Positions 22,913 to 37,330 are shown, counted from the stretch's first letter. The stretch: 64,000 nt of DNA from Lethocerus indicus (GCA_019843655.1 JACDQD010000103.1:8990001-9054000); one strand, 5' to 3'. Made by a program: numbers and translations. Notes: a model not told the origin generated them from the letters alone.

Positions 22913-25900
22913 GTATGTTATATTTTTCCGTTGAATGTTGCCGTTTCGGCGTGCATGTGCATGAAAGATATACATATATATCATGGGTGGATTCAGAAGT
23001 TGTTAGGGAGGGTAATAATATATCATTTTGATCCCGAGACTTTAAGCAACCTGAGATCCTGTTCCTCTACTTACGAACACGTGAATTAATGGTGGAACAA
23101 AATGAAACGTGAGAGGAATGAAATGTTGAGAATTTTATGAAAAGAAAGCGATGCGAGAGCTAAGAGCAATTCACTTCATCCTATTACTGATGTTATGCGG
23201 TTTTATTATACATGAGCAACGTCGAAATAGCGTCGTCTTCAAGATAGTCATACCTAAAATGAAATCGCCTACTCGTCTAGTTACTCCCGAAACAAACTAT
23301 CTGTGATCATAGTTGTCCTGTGCTAAGGCAGATCGTTGGAGGGATCAATCATAATGGGACCAACAGAGGACTTGCTAGTGCACAGAGGCAATCCCCCTGC
23401 CCGATTTTCCAGAGACTGTGGACATGATTTTTAAATAGTCTTATGATTCTTATCCACTGATATACATATATAAATATGTATACATATCTGATTAGAAGTA
23501 TTCAAATGTCTTTTCATCCTTGGGGTCTCAAAGCACACGTGTAAGTTTTTGATTGGCCTTTCTCATATCGTTTGATAATAACTTCCTTCTTAAATTTTGG
23601 CTCCCTAATTGGCATCTGGTTGCATAACTGCCCCCAACCGACTTCTAAATATCTCGGCGCGTGAGTAATTGATGAGCTCCGCGCGTCTGGATGCACATGG
23701 TGGGCGATAATGATCGATACCTTGGATCGTGTGAGGAAGTCGAATTAAAAGTTGAAGTGCGTGCTTTCCTTTTACATTCCGATGTACGATAAGGGCACCG
23801 ATATTGTCACCTGGCATCCTCGCTTGTTTATTCACTTTGAATGCAGGCGATTAGCGTTTCTGAATAACCCAGTGTCAATTGTCACTTTGTCCACGCTCTC
23901 ATTTTAAGTTTTTCTTTCGATCAGTTTTTTAAATTTTCGTTTGAGGCCGGTTGTGAAAGCCTTGCGTACGTTCTTCCTCATCGGGTAGTTTTAATTATCC
24001 TTCGGAACGTCCCCCATGAAACAATAGTTTCTCACAGTAAAAATTATCATTATGAGATTGGCTTATTCTCACTCGACGATTGTATCACTACGCCTAATCG
24101 TAGGGACCGTTTCTTTTGTAATAATGGCGGTTAAATATATTCCCCGCTGTAATTTCACTGTTTTCTTCGATTTAAAGTTCCCCACAATACAATTTTCGGT
24201 GCTTAATATGGCATTATAGTAGGCACTGTTACTGTCGTGGACTTTCATTTTTTTTAGAGAAGGATTAATTAAAGACAACCGAACTTGTTCAAAACACGTT
24301 TTCTAATCTACAGTCGATGGTCAGTGTCACGCTATTATTTGGGCCAAATGGCTTTACATATTTAAATAAATGTTTACGTCGGAAGCTTGGCGCCTACGAA
24401 TCCTTGACCGATATTTTGTCGCCTGATCAATATTCTGTCAGGTGCTTAATGTATAACGTGGGCCCTATGGCGTGTTGTTATTGCCTTTATATGAAATTAA
24501 TAATAAAGCGTTAGTTGTCGCGACAATGACCCCGTATCTGACCTCCTCCGGGTTGTTTTTTGACCAGTTCGTCCGTTCTTTATTTGACTTTGCGAGGAGA
24601 ACTTTCGAAACGGGGCATAAATTTGTGCGAAACCGCGCATGTGTACGCTGTCAGAGGTGTTCACTATAATATTTGTTCGCATCGGACCCTCCATCACACT
24701 GACAGATGTATAATTACTAGTTGCCTGTGTTATAGTTTCGAGAATTTATTACATATATTTTGGGACTCGGTTTTGTATATCGCGGTCTCGGTTCTTATCC
24801 CTTCCTATGTTATGATTGTTATAATTTTTCCTTGAAGCTTAAAGTGCACAAAAAATAATACTTAATCCATTCTCAGTTACAAAAATTTTTTTATGTAATT
24901 ATTTACGGGTGGATTTGAATAGTAAGACAATTATTTGAGCGAATGAAAACTCGAAAATGAAAATACAGGTATTTAATCCAGGATGGCAACCGCTGCCACT
25001 GTTATTTATTGTTTCTGTAATTCTTATGATACATAGTGCGGGACAGATGCTCTGTCAGCTTGCAACATGATTAAGTCGGCAGAAAATGTCACGAATGTTG
25101 AAAAATGGATACCTTTCCTTGCGATTCTTGAGAAAAAAACCTGAACAGAATTAAAAATAAACACCAGTAAGTCTTAGTTCATTTATGTTCCTACTATACA
25201 CTTAAATTGTGTATTACTTATATCTGTTCTTACGAACAGTATCGTGCTGGAAAAAATCTGTGAAAGATTTTGGACGTAGAAAATGGAATGACCAGAGGCC
25301 ACACTTCTCTGAGAAATGTTATGCCTGAGGCGGCTACCTGTTTGCATGCTCGGTTCGGGATGGGCTTTTGAGGCGTTGTACATACCTCGGTCGAGTGCTT
25401 TTGAAACGTCGGGTCAATTCAGCCGGTACAAGAGATTTCTCGCTATTGAAAGGTTATAAACTCCACCCCTGATGTGTCGAAACCTCGAATAGCCGAAATT
25501 TATCGGCTGGGGATCCATAGATCTTGCGCAATGTGTAATGGATATTTCATTTCTTTTATTGCCACCGATATTAATAACATGCAGTTTCATTTGAAACTGT
25601 TATTGGGAACTCCCCAGCTGTAATTATACCGTCGGACGGCGGCGTAGGTTGTCGCAATTCGAGCATGCCTCCTCCATATACTATTGAACGACACAAATGG
25701 TGGTGCCCGCGACCTCGTTTTTTTCTGTTATGTCACATACATAAATTTAGACTCTTGCGCGGATACACATTGTAAACAGGTTGATGAGGAGTCGATGAGG
25801 GGGTCTGGGAGATCTTGTTCTGTAGGAGCAAGAACACGACTACTTGTTGCATAATAACCTAGGCCTACTTTTGGTACTGTTTTTCTCCCTTTCGACATAA

Positions 25901-26690
25901 CAACCCTAGTATCATCATGTCATGTCAAAATATTTATGCTACTGAAAATATGGATGGAGCATTCGGAAAAGAAATATATGTTTGGACAATGCGTGATCAC
26001 AGCGGCTATTTCTAAATGGCCTGTAGAATTGTAAAATTGTTTATGTTAGGGGATTTCACACGGAATGTTGTTTTATTCCAGCGTTGTATTTCTGTAATAT
26101 GCGTAATAGGTTGTTCATCATTCAATAACAACCTTATATTATAAGTTCAATTAACCATCCGAATTAATGTATTTAAACTTTAGTAACTATTAAAAGAACG
26201 TTATTTAGAATATAATTCCAGTCTACGTTGTTTCTGAGTGATAATGAGGTGAGACAATCCATTTGAATAATTATATTCCTGTTTAACATTTAATAATGTT
26301 AAAAGTCTTAATAAAGCAATATTATTGTTTATCCTTACTAAATTATAGTACGTCTACTCCTCATAGCACTAGTGAAATTGTAGGGAAGCAAAATATGTTA
26401 ATATTCATTCTTACTTTCGCTTTCTTCAATGACTACACTTTAGGGAGAAAGTCAAAACGCATGTATTCAACCTTACAATAGCTAGTAATTGTAATTGTTT
26501 GTGACTCAGTTATGGATCTAAGTTCAAATCCATTGCCCTTCGCTTGTTTAAAATTCACTATTATTCAGATAGAACGTTGTAATTGCATTACATAATTTCG
26601 CTACTTCTCTTGAAATTGTTTCCGGAATTTTTTACAGTAAGCTGGAAACCTCGTAGTTAGGTCTACTGTTACTCAACTATTAAATGTTTG
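22913..26690. other. Non-coding stretch
   Basis: AT-rich. A weak exon-like frame at 24,314-24,441 (+) is discussed under rejected items. CAGTTTC/GAAACTG forms a 7-bp hairpin at 25,582-25,599. A strong minus-strand donor motif, CCGAG|GTATGT, lies at about 25,390 with no matching open exon. Confidence 0.45.
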
Positions 26691-28090
26691 CTCATTAGTT
26701 CGCGATCCACCTGGAAATAGGAGTGGGCGACTACTCGAGGCGGCCGTTGTAAAACGCGTGAAATGTCAATTGCCGCGGTGGTATACCGAAATTGTGAAAT
26801 GAACCCGGGATTCGTTTAAGAGTCTGGCGGAGGCGGAATCTCTGCGGGCATGACTAACGCGTACCATCCCCAGAGCGCTGTCTTCACCGACCGCGCCGCA
26901 AACTGATTTCAAGCCCTCGCCTCTTGCCGACCAGGAGGAGGTTTATTAATCGAATGGGACTCGGACGACGAGTGAAAGGAAGAACAAAATAACAACGCCC
27001 GGGAGTGTGTTTCCCTTTGTACGGGTGATGGCGCGGTGGAAGAGAGGTCGCCTGGAAACTTGCTTCACTCGAGATGGCGAAACGCCAGGCCCCGGCAGAC
27101 CGGACTCTCATTGTCCCGTTTCGGTCGGCTGTTTGCAGTTTGTGTTTGTTGGAGGTATATTGGGATGAAACGGTTGGTTCCAGGGAGCTTTCCCTATTTG
27201 TAGGATCCTACTCCACGCAGATTATTTATTAATATGGAAAATGTAGTGAAATCAAATGGAAACATCCTAACGATGTAGCTTATGGAAATACAATTAAACG
27301 GTTATTCAAGTTTGCAACTAACTATTCCAGCAATGAAGCGGGAAAACTGCTGATCACTAGGAATGATCCGATAACTAAAAAACTAAAAAATATTGTACCG
27401 TCTCTCTGATCATATTTTTCATACTCCAATACACAGGCGGGTTGTACTCGAAAAGTGGAAACCAGGTAAACATTATTTCACTGCACACTGTGTATTATAA
27501 TTTATTCGGGTATTTTCCTCTCTTCTTAATGTAATAATTACGGCTATTTATAAAAGTCGTCTTTATCGATGCGTTAAAATATATTCTGTTGAAACCGCCC
27601 CGGCTCAAAATCCAGTTCAAGGGTGCCAACCTACGACATAAAAGCCGTTTGACCGTTTCGAACAAAAACAACGTGCAGGAATGTGTCGCCGGAATGATAA
27701 AATTTACCGTATCCCGTTCCCGAGTCTCTCTATTCCTTAATTGTGGGGCTTTCTGTCGTCACATTTCTCTGTGAAATTTCGCTTTCTGGCTTCGAAATTG
27801 TGTGCTTTACTTATGGTAAATGGGCGTTGCGCAATTGGCGGCGGCGGTTGTGAAACGGCGCGAGTTTGTTGACGTTGCTCTTGACACTGGCCTCCCCCAC
27901 CATTGTCTCTCGGCGGGCCCAGCAAACCGTGGCTGGTTTTCGTGACGACTCTCTTCACTTATTGGTGCGTACGATTGGACACGAACGGGCGTCCCTGTGT
28001 TTTCTATCGGCTCTAACCGACCGGCCTTGTTTGACCGCGTGTTTATCGGCCCCGGTACAAGTGCGTATCCTTCGCCCCGGTTATATTAAA
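26691..28090. other. CpG-richer region, no recognised gene
   Basis: Two GC-rich patches (about 26,730-27,130 and 27,590-28,090) with short open frames on both strands (for example 26,884-27,111 - and 27,866-28,093 +). No domain, no clear splice pair. Candidate regulatory or old repeat DNA. Confidence 0.35.
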
Positions 28091-31000
28091 TAAATGGGTT
28101 ATTGACCCGGCTTTCGACAGGAAACGAGAATCGCTATCTATGAATTACCCAACGTTTTGATGTCACAGAGTTAAAACATCCGCAAATGTCTTATCGCACA
28201 CAACCCCACGGATTAAACGGTTTTTATTATTTGTTCATTTGATAAAATTACCCGGGAGTGGTCATATTAAATGTTGTTCTACTTTCAGTGGTTTAATTCT
28301 GAATGTTCGTAAAGATTGGGATAAATGGACGGCAGTAATATTTCAGATTTTTTAACAATACTACCAACTATATTACGATAAACCAGATGGGTGTAAGAAA
28401 TTAATGAAGACAGCAACAGACCTACGACCCGAAAGTTGTATTGGGAGCTGTCTCCTGTGCTCGTTACTCATATTAATAAATTTAGTATACAATATTCTTC
28501 TTTGAATAATAAATATTAAAGCGGTGATTCACGATTTCGATGTGTAACCGGCGGATAACCTGTACCTCGAGACACATACTAACTAGGGCCGTGGGTTTCC
28601 TATTTTCTTTTCGCGTAAGACATTATTTCATAACCCATTTGACTTCTTCAAATTCCAAGCATTTCTTAAGCTGTAGCAATTCTCGTAATCGTTTTCAGCC
28701 TTCGCTAAATGGGATGCATTAAATTTCTTTAATAGGTGCTTTGGATAACATAAAAATATCTGCTAGGAGTGTGCCTGTGTATTTCATTACTCTGGAATTA
28801 CGTTTACTCTCCGACCAAACGCCGAGGAAATTTCAATAGGAAATGTGTAATGAAAATAAAATTTGAAAGGCGACAGGGAAACATTCCATCTTTAAATACG
28901 CCGATTATTAATCAAGGTCAGTTTTCTGAATGTGTCGTGTGTACGGGTAGCGATGCACTTGCGACACTTCGGTCTCAAATGCAGTTCAGGGTTCTACAAT
29001 TGCCGGTGTTCTTTTGCAACCGCTTTGAGCGCGTTATCTAATCTGAGCATCTACTCCTGCTCCGATACCTTTCTAAACGCACCCCGTCTCTCTCTCTCTC
29101 CTCGTTCCCCTCACGCTTCGGATATTTTGTAATTGTTGTTGCTCGCCTATGCCTCACATATACAGGCGACCCGAATTAAAGTTCACCCGCTACGGAATGC
29201 CGAAACTGGACCCAACTGAACAATGGGCGAACTGCCGTTCTTATTCTGGATTTCCGCGGACAATATTTATTTTTTTTTTACGGGGCCCATTGTAAGTTCT
29301 GTGTTAACAAACTTTTGTATAGGCCCGGTGTTTTATGGTCATATCTCACTGAATGACCCCTCAATTATTACATATAAACGCGCAGAGAAATTCATAAACC
29401 ATGGCGCATAACGGAAAAAACATAATCGCTCCATTAATAAATATCGAGTATGAAATATGTATGAACCGAGCGTGTATTTGTTCTTGTTTGGGCATGAGTA
29501 TATATTGGTCAGTATTTGTAAGGATTTTTCTTATTTATAGACCCTAATTAGTGTCCTAGTAGAGAGTTGTTTTCGCGTGTATCCCTCAGTAAACTATAGG
29601 ACAGTCTTTAACAAATTCCGATCTGGGGCGGGTAACCATATATATATATATATATATCCATGGAGGCAGCAAATATAGAATAATAAAAAGAAATTTATTT
29701 GCGGTCAGACCTAAACTCCAAACTAGTCTGGGCTAGTAAACCTTTGTGCGCTTCTTAAACACTTATCGAATTATTTTAATTTCAGCTAGTAACAGAAAAC
29801 AAAAAATAAAAATTCGCATTCTCGTACAAATTTATTTATTGTTTTCTTGGATAATGCCGCGTTATTTATGGCGCCCATCCAAGTTGAACCCACCGTAACC
29901 GAACGGCCGCACACATGTTGTTCTAATGACTTCTACCTTTCTTCAAATAAAATCACGACATGATTTACCCGGTTGTGATCACTCCTGAATTCTAAAAGAG
30001 CGGTTGCAATTTGATTCTATTGGCAGTATTTCGACAGGCCCCACTGGAGACCCTTCCCATATCAAGTAGTTCTGTGGCAACGATTGACAACCAGCGGCTT
30101 TTGTCAAAATCGACTTTTTTGTTAAACAATTTACATAGTTTGTTTTCACGAATAATTTATTACCTTATAAAGTCTGTTGTTAAGTAATTCGTCCTGAAAT
30201 ATAAGTTCGCCCCTATAGGAAGCATCGATGTTCTGTCTGATAAATTATGTTTAACCACTGAAGTTATTTAGCAAGTTTGTGTTTTCGCCAACTCATCGTC
30301 CTCGTGTCACCTTCTCCGTTCATGGAATACTGTATACCGGTTTCTAATCTTTTTTTCCTAACCTTCCGTCTGAACTGTCAGTCACTGTGGCATTATTTGA
30401 TATCCGAATATTCGGTTGGGAAATACCCTGAGGATCTGTACTAACATTTTCGTCTAGCCACGCCGAACCAAAATATTGGTTACCTTCTTCAGGTTACAGT
30501 CAATACCTGAATTCCTTGGGTGAAATTTTTTTCAATAAATGCCCGACGTTAACCGGGTGTCCGGTTTCATCGTAACATAAGTCGCCTACCGTTAGGTGAC
30601 GTGGGACCCATTTCTTGTCACATCGGTAACGCCGTGAAACATAATTCCGAAATTAATTATAAGTTAGAATAAAATGGAACGCGGTAAAAAAATGGTTGAA
30701 AAATCTTCTCAAAATTCAGTTTTGGGTATGCTTTCCCAAATTAGGTCCTAAAAGCCAAGATTAGTTTGCCTTTATTCTTTTAATATTTATTACTATATCG
30801 ACATCTCAGGAGTTATTTCCTTATAAACATTCTCCGTGTTCAGGTTGGCCCAGGGATGAGCATGATTCAGTCGGAATTGATGTATTCAGAATAAATTAAC
30901 CGTTCAATATTTATATAACGTTTATTGAAATAAATGTGGTCCAGCTACCGTTATTGCTGTGACTAAATTATCTTTGTTCACCCAGTTTTGAGTTCTAGAC

Positions 31001-33250
31001 GTTGTTCTACTTTTTCACAATTTGTTGTATCACCGTCCCTTATCGATTGATAATATTCCAAGCTAGTTATATGCCGATTGGATCTTGGCCTGGATGCTTG
31101 CTGGGTGTATTCCTTGCCAAGCCTAACAGGCGAGGAAGAAGTACGTCAACCCGCAAGACCCCGCGAGAGCTACGTGACCGGCATAAGGGGTGGCCAGCAT
31201 TCGCATTGTCTTAAACACATGAATCGCGATTGCTTTGTTTAGCACTTTTCCCTCCCCAACTCACGTACCCGCATCATGGTTACAGCTGTTTCTTTCTTTT
31301 TTTGTCGCGTATGTAAAATAGGTAGTCCTCTTTCTGCTTTTTTTTTACCGATACAGCTATTGAAAGTACACTGCATTTCCATTATACTCTTCCTGTGCCC
31401 GTTTGATTTAATCGATGTTGATGTCCTTATAAATGAGGCGTCTTTAAATAAAACCAGTCGTTTCCAAGATTTGCTTAAAGGTCGCAAGTTTTCAAAGACT
31501 TTTTGTAACAACATTTATAGATAGTTCATGTTTATGGGACTGTTTGGAGGAGGGTGCAGCTCACTCCACTGATAACGGAGTTCCACTGACGGTGGTGAAA
31601 ATACGAAGATGGTTTAGCGTGGGACCAAAAGTGAGGGTACAGGAAGAAGGTTAGACAAATGTATTACAGTCGGAAATATGATTATATGGAATTTTGTTTA
31701 TGCTCCTCGATATTATTCAAGACTGGTCGAGTTCCAGCGCACTTTCTCTTGAACAAGGCTAGGACGAGTACATGATACTAATATATTGATTGTTTGGGGA
31801 GCAATATACTGTAGTACACGATATCCTGTACATTACTGCAGAAGTTGCAATATCGGTTTGTGGATCCACCGTTTTCCAGTCACGATTTAATTCCTTATTT
31901 TGAAACACATTTCCCGTCTATAGTGGTTTAACATTTCGCATTAGTTTCCGTTGCATGCGTTTCCGCTGGAGATGAATCTGTTGACCGTAACTCCTTCCTA
32001 ATCCTTTACGATCACTTTCGAACAACGATATTTCACAAATATCCTGTGAGCGTGCGGTACTCATAATTAGCATAGGAAACGCGAAGAGAGTTCACATCCG
32101 GCCAGCCAGTACGGTAATACGATCAAAAACATACAGTTCCTTCATTACTGATTCGTATTCATATGTTCTATTTCGGTGGTGGAGTTGATACATACTATTT
32201 ATTATAATACGGATTCCTCGTCATCTAGAATAATGGGAGCGTTCGTAATCCAGTCGAAAATATTTGACCTCTACTAAGTACTTGCACTACCTCAAATCCA
32301 AAAGAGCGTGGACCACTCCTTGCCTCAGTTTTAAATTTACTCAGTTGCAGTTGTTAAATTAACGCAGTAAATTAACAACATTAAATATTAGGTTCGTGGG
32401 AGACAGTATTATTAAAAGTACTGTTATAATATAATGGGAACATCTAATAATTCAGGGGACGTATTATATTTGTTTTTAAACTGCATTACAAAATTTACAT
32501 TTTGATTATATTTTTTGTAGTCGTGGTGAAGTAAAGTTTAGTATTTGTGGTTATTGTGGAATCTGAAGGACGAGAGAAAGTGATTTCCTGTGAAAATAAA
32601 TAGGCTATTTTTTTAAAGTACGCCTTTCATGCCTGAACAAATTCGTTCGTAAGTGAATAAGGCAAAATAAAGTATTGTGACGTAGCCTGGTTCACATTTT
32701 TTATTTTTGACTTATTTATAGAGAAGTTAAGAAGTGTAAAGCTGCTTCAAAAAAACGTTCAGCGCGTTTTCTCTGCTATTTATATCATCATTAAGATTTG
32801 TTAGTACGTGTGGAGTTTGCTGTAAGGGATTCTAGGGTTATTAAGATCAGTACCCACCCACTGACCGAGCGTATTTCTTTTTCAATTTTTCAATCGGAGC
32901 ATGCGTTACTGCCGTGTTGCGCAGGTGTTCTGCCTTTCCTCCTGTACAGGGAGCCGGTTTGAATACAAATGGCAGCGGCGTACGCGAGGATAGGAAAAAA
33001 GGAGAATAAGCGATGGGATGATGACCGATGTAATGATGCGAAAATGGTGATAATAAGGTTGCGCTTGAGCTTAGTCACTCGAACGTGGAATAGGAAGTGA
33101 GCGAGAAGCGGGGGGATTGACAGCGCAAGGTGATTGTCATTGGCGCCAATTAATTGTCGCCTATTGAGCATACCCCCTTTTATTCCGAACAACCCCCACA
33201 AAACAAATTGGTGTTAACTTTCTCTTACAGTTGTTTTTAAATTGAATATA
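28091..33250. other. Non-coding stretch
   Basis: AT-rich with short open frames only. Small items are a CT run at 29,086-29,101, a (TA)n array at 29,638-29,657, and a hairpin GTCGCCTA/TAGGTGAC (one G-T pair) at 30,581-30,600. Nothing recognisable as a gene. Confidence 0.5.
29638..29657. repeat. Short (AT)n microsatellite
   Basis: Ten AT units, directly visible. Confidence 0.95.
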
Positions 33251-33257
33251 AAGGAGC

Positions 33258-33290
33258 AATAAATATGTAAGTTCAAATAAATATGTAAGT
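33258..33290 (+). repeat. Two-copy tandem repeat, 18-base period
   Basis: AATAAATATGTAAGT occurs at 33,258-33,272 and again at 33,276-33,290, separated by TCA. A local duplication. Confidence 0.85.
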
Positions 33291-33358
33291 ACGTAAAAGA
33301 ATACTGACTACTGTTTTACCCCACAGGCTACTAGAAGTCTGGAAGCAGACAAACTCCT

Positions 33359-33443
33359 AAAAGCGATATTTCTTTATTTTTTCTGTATTTATTTGCCGCG
33401 CAAATGTGCCTGATGCCGCTATGCGCGGGAAAAGCGATATTTC
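33359..33443. repeat. 14-base direct repeats bracketing a hairpin
   Basis: AAAAGCGATATTTC occurs at 33,359-33,372 and 33,430-33,443. The 57 bases between contain inverted arms CCGCGCA (33,396-33,402) and TGCGCGG (33,422-33,428). The layout (direct repeat, hairpin, direct repeat) is like a tiny insertion with target-site duplication or a replication-slippage product. Confidence 0.6.
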
Positions 33444-36400
33444 AAAACCCCTTCAACCCACACAAATATCATAAATTTCATTTCCCGTTGGACCCTGTTA
33501 ATTCTTTCATTACCCAGAGTTCGCCCTTCCTTTTTTAGCCTATCATGTGTATTGCATTTGTATGCGAGTTTAATGGGTCAAACAATTATGGTAAATCTCG
33601 GTTATTTGCGAGCCGGTTGCCGTTTGCGAACACGCTTCTCCTACTTACTGATCGGCCGTCGTATTACTACACGCTGCTGATTTTCTCATCCCGGAAACGC
33701 AGCACTCTTTATATGTCTTCCCTTTCTTTTGACTTGTCCTTGCATATATCTTGTTTGCATCATCCTCTTTCGCCGCTTTTCTTCTCCGGTCCGTTGTCGT
33801 ACAACCGGCAAGATCGTTAATGATGAGTCGTTAAGCGGCAGTAGTGTAAAGCATGAAGGGCGAATTCCAGACGGCCCTCTGAATTAGTCCACGTGGTTAA
33901 GGACAAATATGGAACACTGTAGTTTCAGCGATTATGCAGTTAATTAAAAGACGCGGGGGAAAGGAACGGAGACTGGATAATGCTGAGAAAATTGTTGCGA
34001 ATTAAATATTGCCAAATGGGGAATAGAGTCGGAGAGTGGAGACATACAATGCTTTTCCACTGATTGTCCAGAAATCTCAAAGGACATCTCAGTTTTAGAG
34101 ACGCACGGATCCAAGCGAAACGATCGTTTCCAACGGAATAACGATTACACCGAAAGGAGTTTGCTTGAGCAGGCATCGGCTTTTCTCTTTGGGTTACTCC
34201 TCATCGGACTGAAACCATTATGTAAAACCGCGTTTGCATTCCGTCTGACCGACTGAGCGTATAACAACGGGACTCCTTCCTATGGAAAAAGACCGGTAAA
34301 GGAAACGAGACTTCAACGCCTGTTTCAAAAACGGTGAATTAAATATATCACAAAAGAGGTTCAACACGCATTGGTATTGTGTTAAGTAAGATAGCGCCCA
34401 CGGTTAAAAATGTCTCTCGACAATTGCATTGTCGTCGTCATTGTTATTGTGATTTATATAATGAACCAACATGGTTATAATCTCGACCTATAAAATCGAC
34501 AGGACATTGGGCAAACCGTTTTCTAAGGAACTTCCGAGTTATGCTAGGTATATACACTTAAAGAATAGATGAACGTCACAACAAACATATTTCCGAGTTA
34601 TCTAATAATTTGGAAGCACTGATTATTATTTATCTATGCAATTTTCAGTGTCGTCACTGTTAATTGACCCCATACTAGAGCGGTTTCAGCTTCTCGCCCA
34701 CATTCGTCGCATTCCTCAGTAATAAGGGCGATCAATCTTCCTGCCAGTAATATAAACCCTGTGATGTTAATTTAATGGTATCCTCCAAAAAAAAGATACA
34801 AAGTGGAGGTGGACATTGTATTGCAAGGAATGCTATGCTACTCACGCTGGACATGGTCCTAAATCGGTCTCTGGTAGGAATCGATAACATTCTCAAATAT
34901 TATATGCATGTGCAACGATGCTCTTGTTTTTTTTTCTATTTAATTATGTTAATAATTTGAACAAGAAAACAAGGGAAATTGTAATTTAAATACAATCACT
35001 CTTTTCCTTTTCGTATAAATTAACGATTAAAATTCACTGCCTTAATATTATGTTCTTATTAATATTTATTAGCAGTATAGTAGATTAAAGTAATAGAGGC
35101 GTGAAGTAACTGGCTTCGTCCCACGTTTCTGAGTTGGGTTGCACTAAGTCTGAACATTGTTCCCGATTAACGGGCCGAGCGCCCACTTCGTTTTCAGTCG
35201 GGCCGGTAACCCATTTTACGCGCATTAATTCTCGATTTCATCATAATTCCGCAGCAGACTATTATTGGGAGGGCATTCCGTAAAATATGTTTTTTATGTA
35301 ATACACTTTGAAAAGAAGTAATTGAAAGGAAATCTGCTATTATTATTAGACATGGTCGTGTATATATTTTTTTCAATTTTGTCAGTAGTACGAAGTCAAG
35401 TGGCCCCCGATTAACGGTTGGGTAACATTTTTTTTACTAGGAAGAGTATCTGTAACGAAACCAATTGACGGTGGCACTCTTAGTAGTCCCCGAACTATCC
35501 CATATGGGCATTTTACACTGCCGACCGCCCGTGTCTCGCGAAACTCGACGTTTATATTACACATGGAAAATTCCTTTCATTACGTTTCGATACGGGGCAT
35601 TAGCGCTCCGATTTGGCTTTGAGAAAACTGTCCTTTTCCCCCTTCTTGTTGTTGGCCATTTGCTTCGGCCCGAGGATCGCCCGCCTGTCGCAAATATGGA
35701 GTTGAATCACTGTTGGTTACTTAACGTCAGTCTGGAAATTGCCCCGTTGCTAACCCCTCGCCGTGTAATATTCTCATTAATGCTTTAAACTGTGACAAAT
35801 TTGGGCGCTAATGGGGGATAATTATAGAGACACGATTGTTACACGATTCCTATTTATGACATAAAATGAACGAAAAGAAGAAGTTGTTTCTAGAAGTGTT
35901 TACTGGATTAACGTTGCTAGGTTGTGACATAAGAGTGGCTTTTGGGTGGTAGTACTGCAATCGCAGCTAGACTGGTTATTGATTCCTGTTATCGTCAGTT
36001 GCATTTGATTAGTTAGCAGTGGCTGCAAGTAATGAGGTGACAGTTTGGGTAATCTATACTCAACAAGCTCGAGTGACAACTTGGTGTGTTCAAAATATAT
36101 TCAGCATAAAGATGTTTTTTGAAGTCAAATTATATTAATTATTGAATGTAATTTTAGAGATAAAAATTCAATTAGTTGTAAGATTAGAAAACGTTTGATA
36201 TACAACGTGGCTTGACAGATTCCTGAGTTAAGCGTGCTCTCGCTAGATGGTTTCATTTCCGCATAGAAAATTTTGTCAGTTTTGTAATGTGTCAAGCCTA
36301 TTCGGCCTCAGGTGATGTAATCGAATGAGCTACATTTTATGTTATTTTATGTGTAACATGCCAATATTACGTAATAGAAAGCCGTTTCCTAGTTCTATGC

Positions 36401-37015
36401 CATGTTTCCGGATCTGGCCTGATTTCAGGCTATAATATTTCAGTTCCAACCTCTTAAAACAAATGAAGTTGGTTTTATTATGAAACCGAAGAGACAGACT
36501 AGTCGTCTCGTTTGCACGAAGGTATGCCGTGTTCAGGATGGAAATAACGAAAGTAACTGGTAAAGGAAAACGTTTATCGAAATTGTTGTAACATTCCTGG
36601 GCATTGTTAAACGAGAGCTGCAAACTCTTCCTTGGTAGTTGGCTTTTTTAATGTTAGATTACCATTCCCATCATTGTCCACGATAGGGAATTTAAAGGCG
36701 GTTTCTAATGAACGTCTTACTTTATGGACCGTGTGATCGCTTGATTGTAGAACGAATATTTCAAAAATTCATTATTTCGATATTCTCTTTTGTTATCGTG
36801 TTATTTGGAATGTAGTTACTAGCATGTCTCCGATAATAAAATTGTAAAAATGACCTGTTTTGATCTTAATGTTATTTTTTGGTCAAATATGATCAATGGT
36901 ATTTTGGAAAAATAATGTAATATTCGTTTGAAATCATAGTGTAGTATTGAGAGTCGGCGGACAATTGTAGTCCTTGCCTCAGAGCCACCAGAGTGGATTT
37001 CCCCCTTCTCGTACG
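33444..37015. other. Non-coding stretch with one GC-richer patch
   Basis: AT-rich, except about 35,160-35,770 where a plus frame of 107 codons (35,465-35,788) is open without a recognisable domain. A dispersed-repeat copy lies at 34,678. Confidence 0.45.
34678..34720 (+). repeat. Copy of dispersed GGTTTCGGCTTCTC family, diverged
   Basis: GAGCGGTTTCAGCTTCTCGCC, then ACATTCGTCGCATTCCTCAGT. The first half is well preserved and the second half is rearranged or diverged. Confidence 0.5.
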
Positions 37016-37330
37016 ACTCCTCGTTTTATAGCAGACGACATGTGATATATAGTTCGTCGACCTTTGGACAGGAGGGACATGTAGCCAAATGCGGGCGTGA
37101 TGAATACAAACGGGGTTGAGCGGTTTTTCGTGGAAGTATTCTGTCGGAGCGTACAGGACGCGTTGCCGCCGCCGTGAGCCGGGACTCAACTAAGGCCCGC
37201 ACAATGCCATATGCCATTCGGCCGGGGATAATCTGGGGCCCTCCATCGAATTCATGGCTCATAGGACCGCGGGATCCGGTACACTTTATTATACTTGAGG
37301 CAGGCGACAATAAAACGTTGACCTCGCCGA
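37016..37330. other. CpG-rich block, candidate regulatory element
   Basis: A compact GC-rich block in AT-rich flanks with overlapping minus frames (36,893-37,189 and 37,026-37,310, no domain). It includes TTTATTATA and CAATAAAAC near 37,284-37,318, similar to posterior-Hox/Cdx words. That is only suggestive. Confidence 0.2.

Noticed and set aside
24314..24441. Plus-strand open segment after acceptor TTTTCTAATCTACAG, ending CAG|GTGCTT
   Set aside because: The acceptor is good and 42 codons are open, but the donor is poor and the translation matches nothing I know. Not enough to call an exon.
25385..25500. Minus-strand exon ending CCGAG|GTATGT
   Set aside because: The donor is excellent, but the preceding sequence has early stops in the tested frame and no good acceptor.
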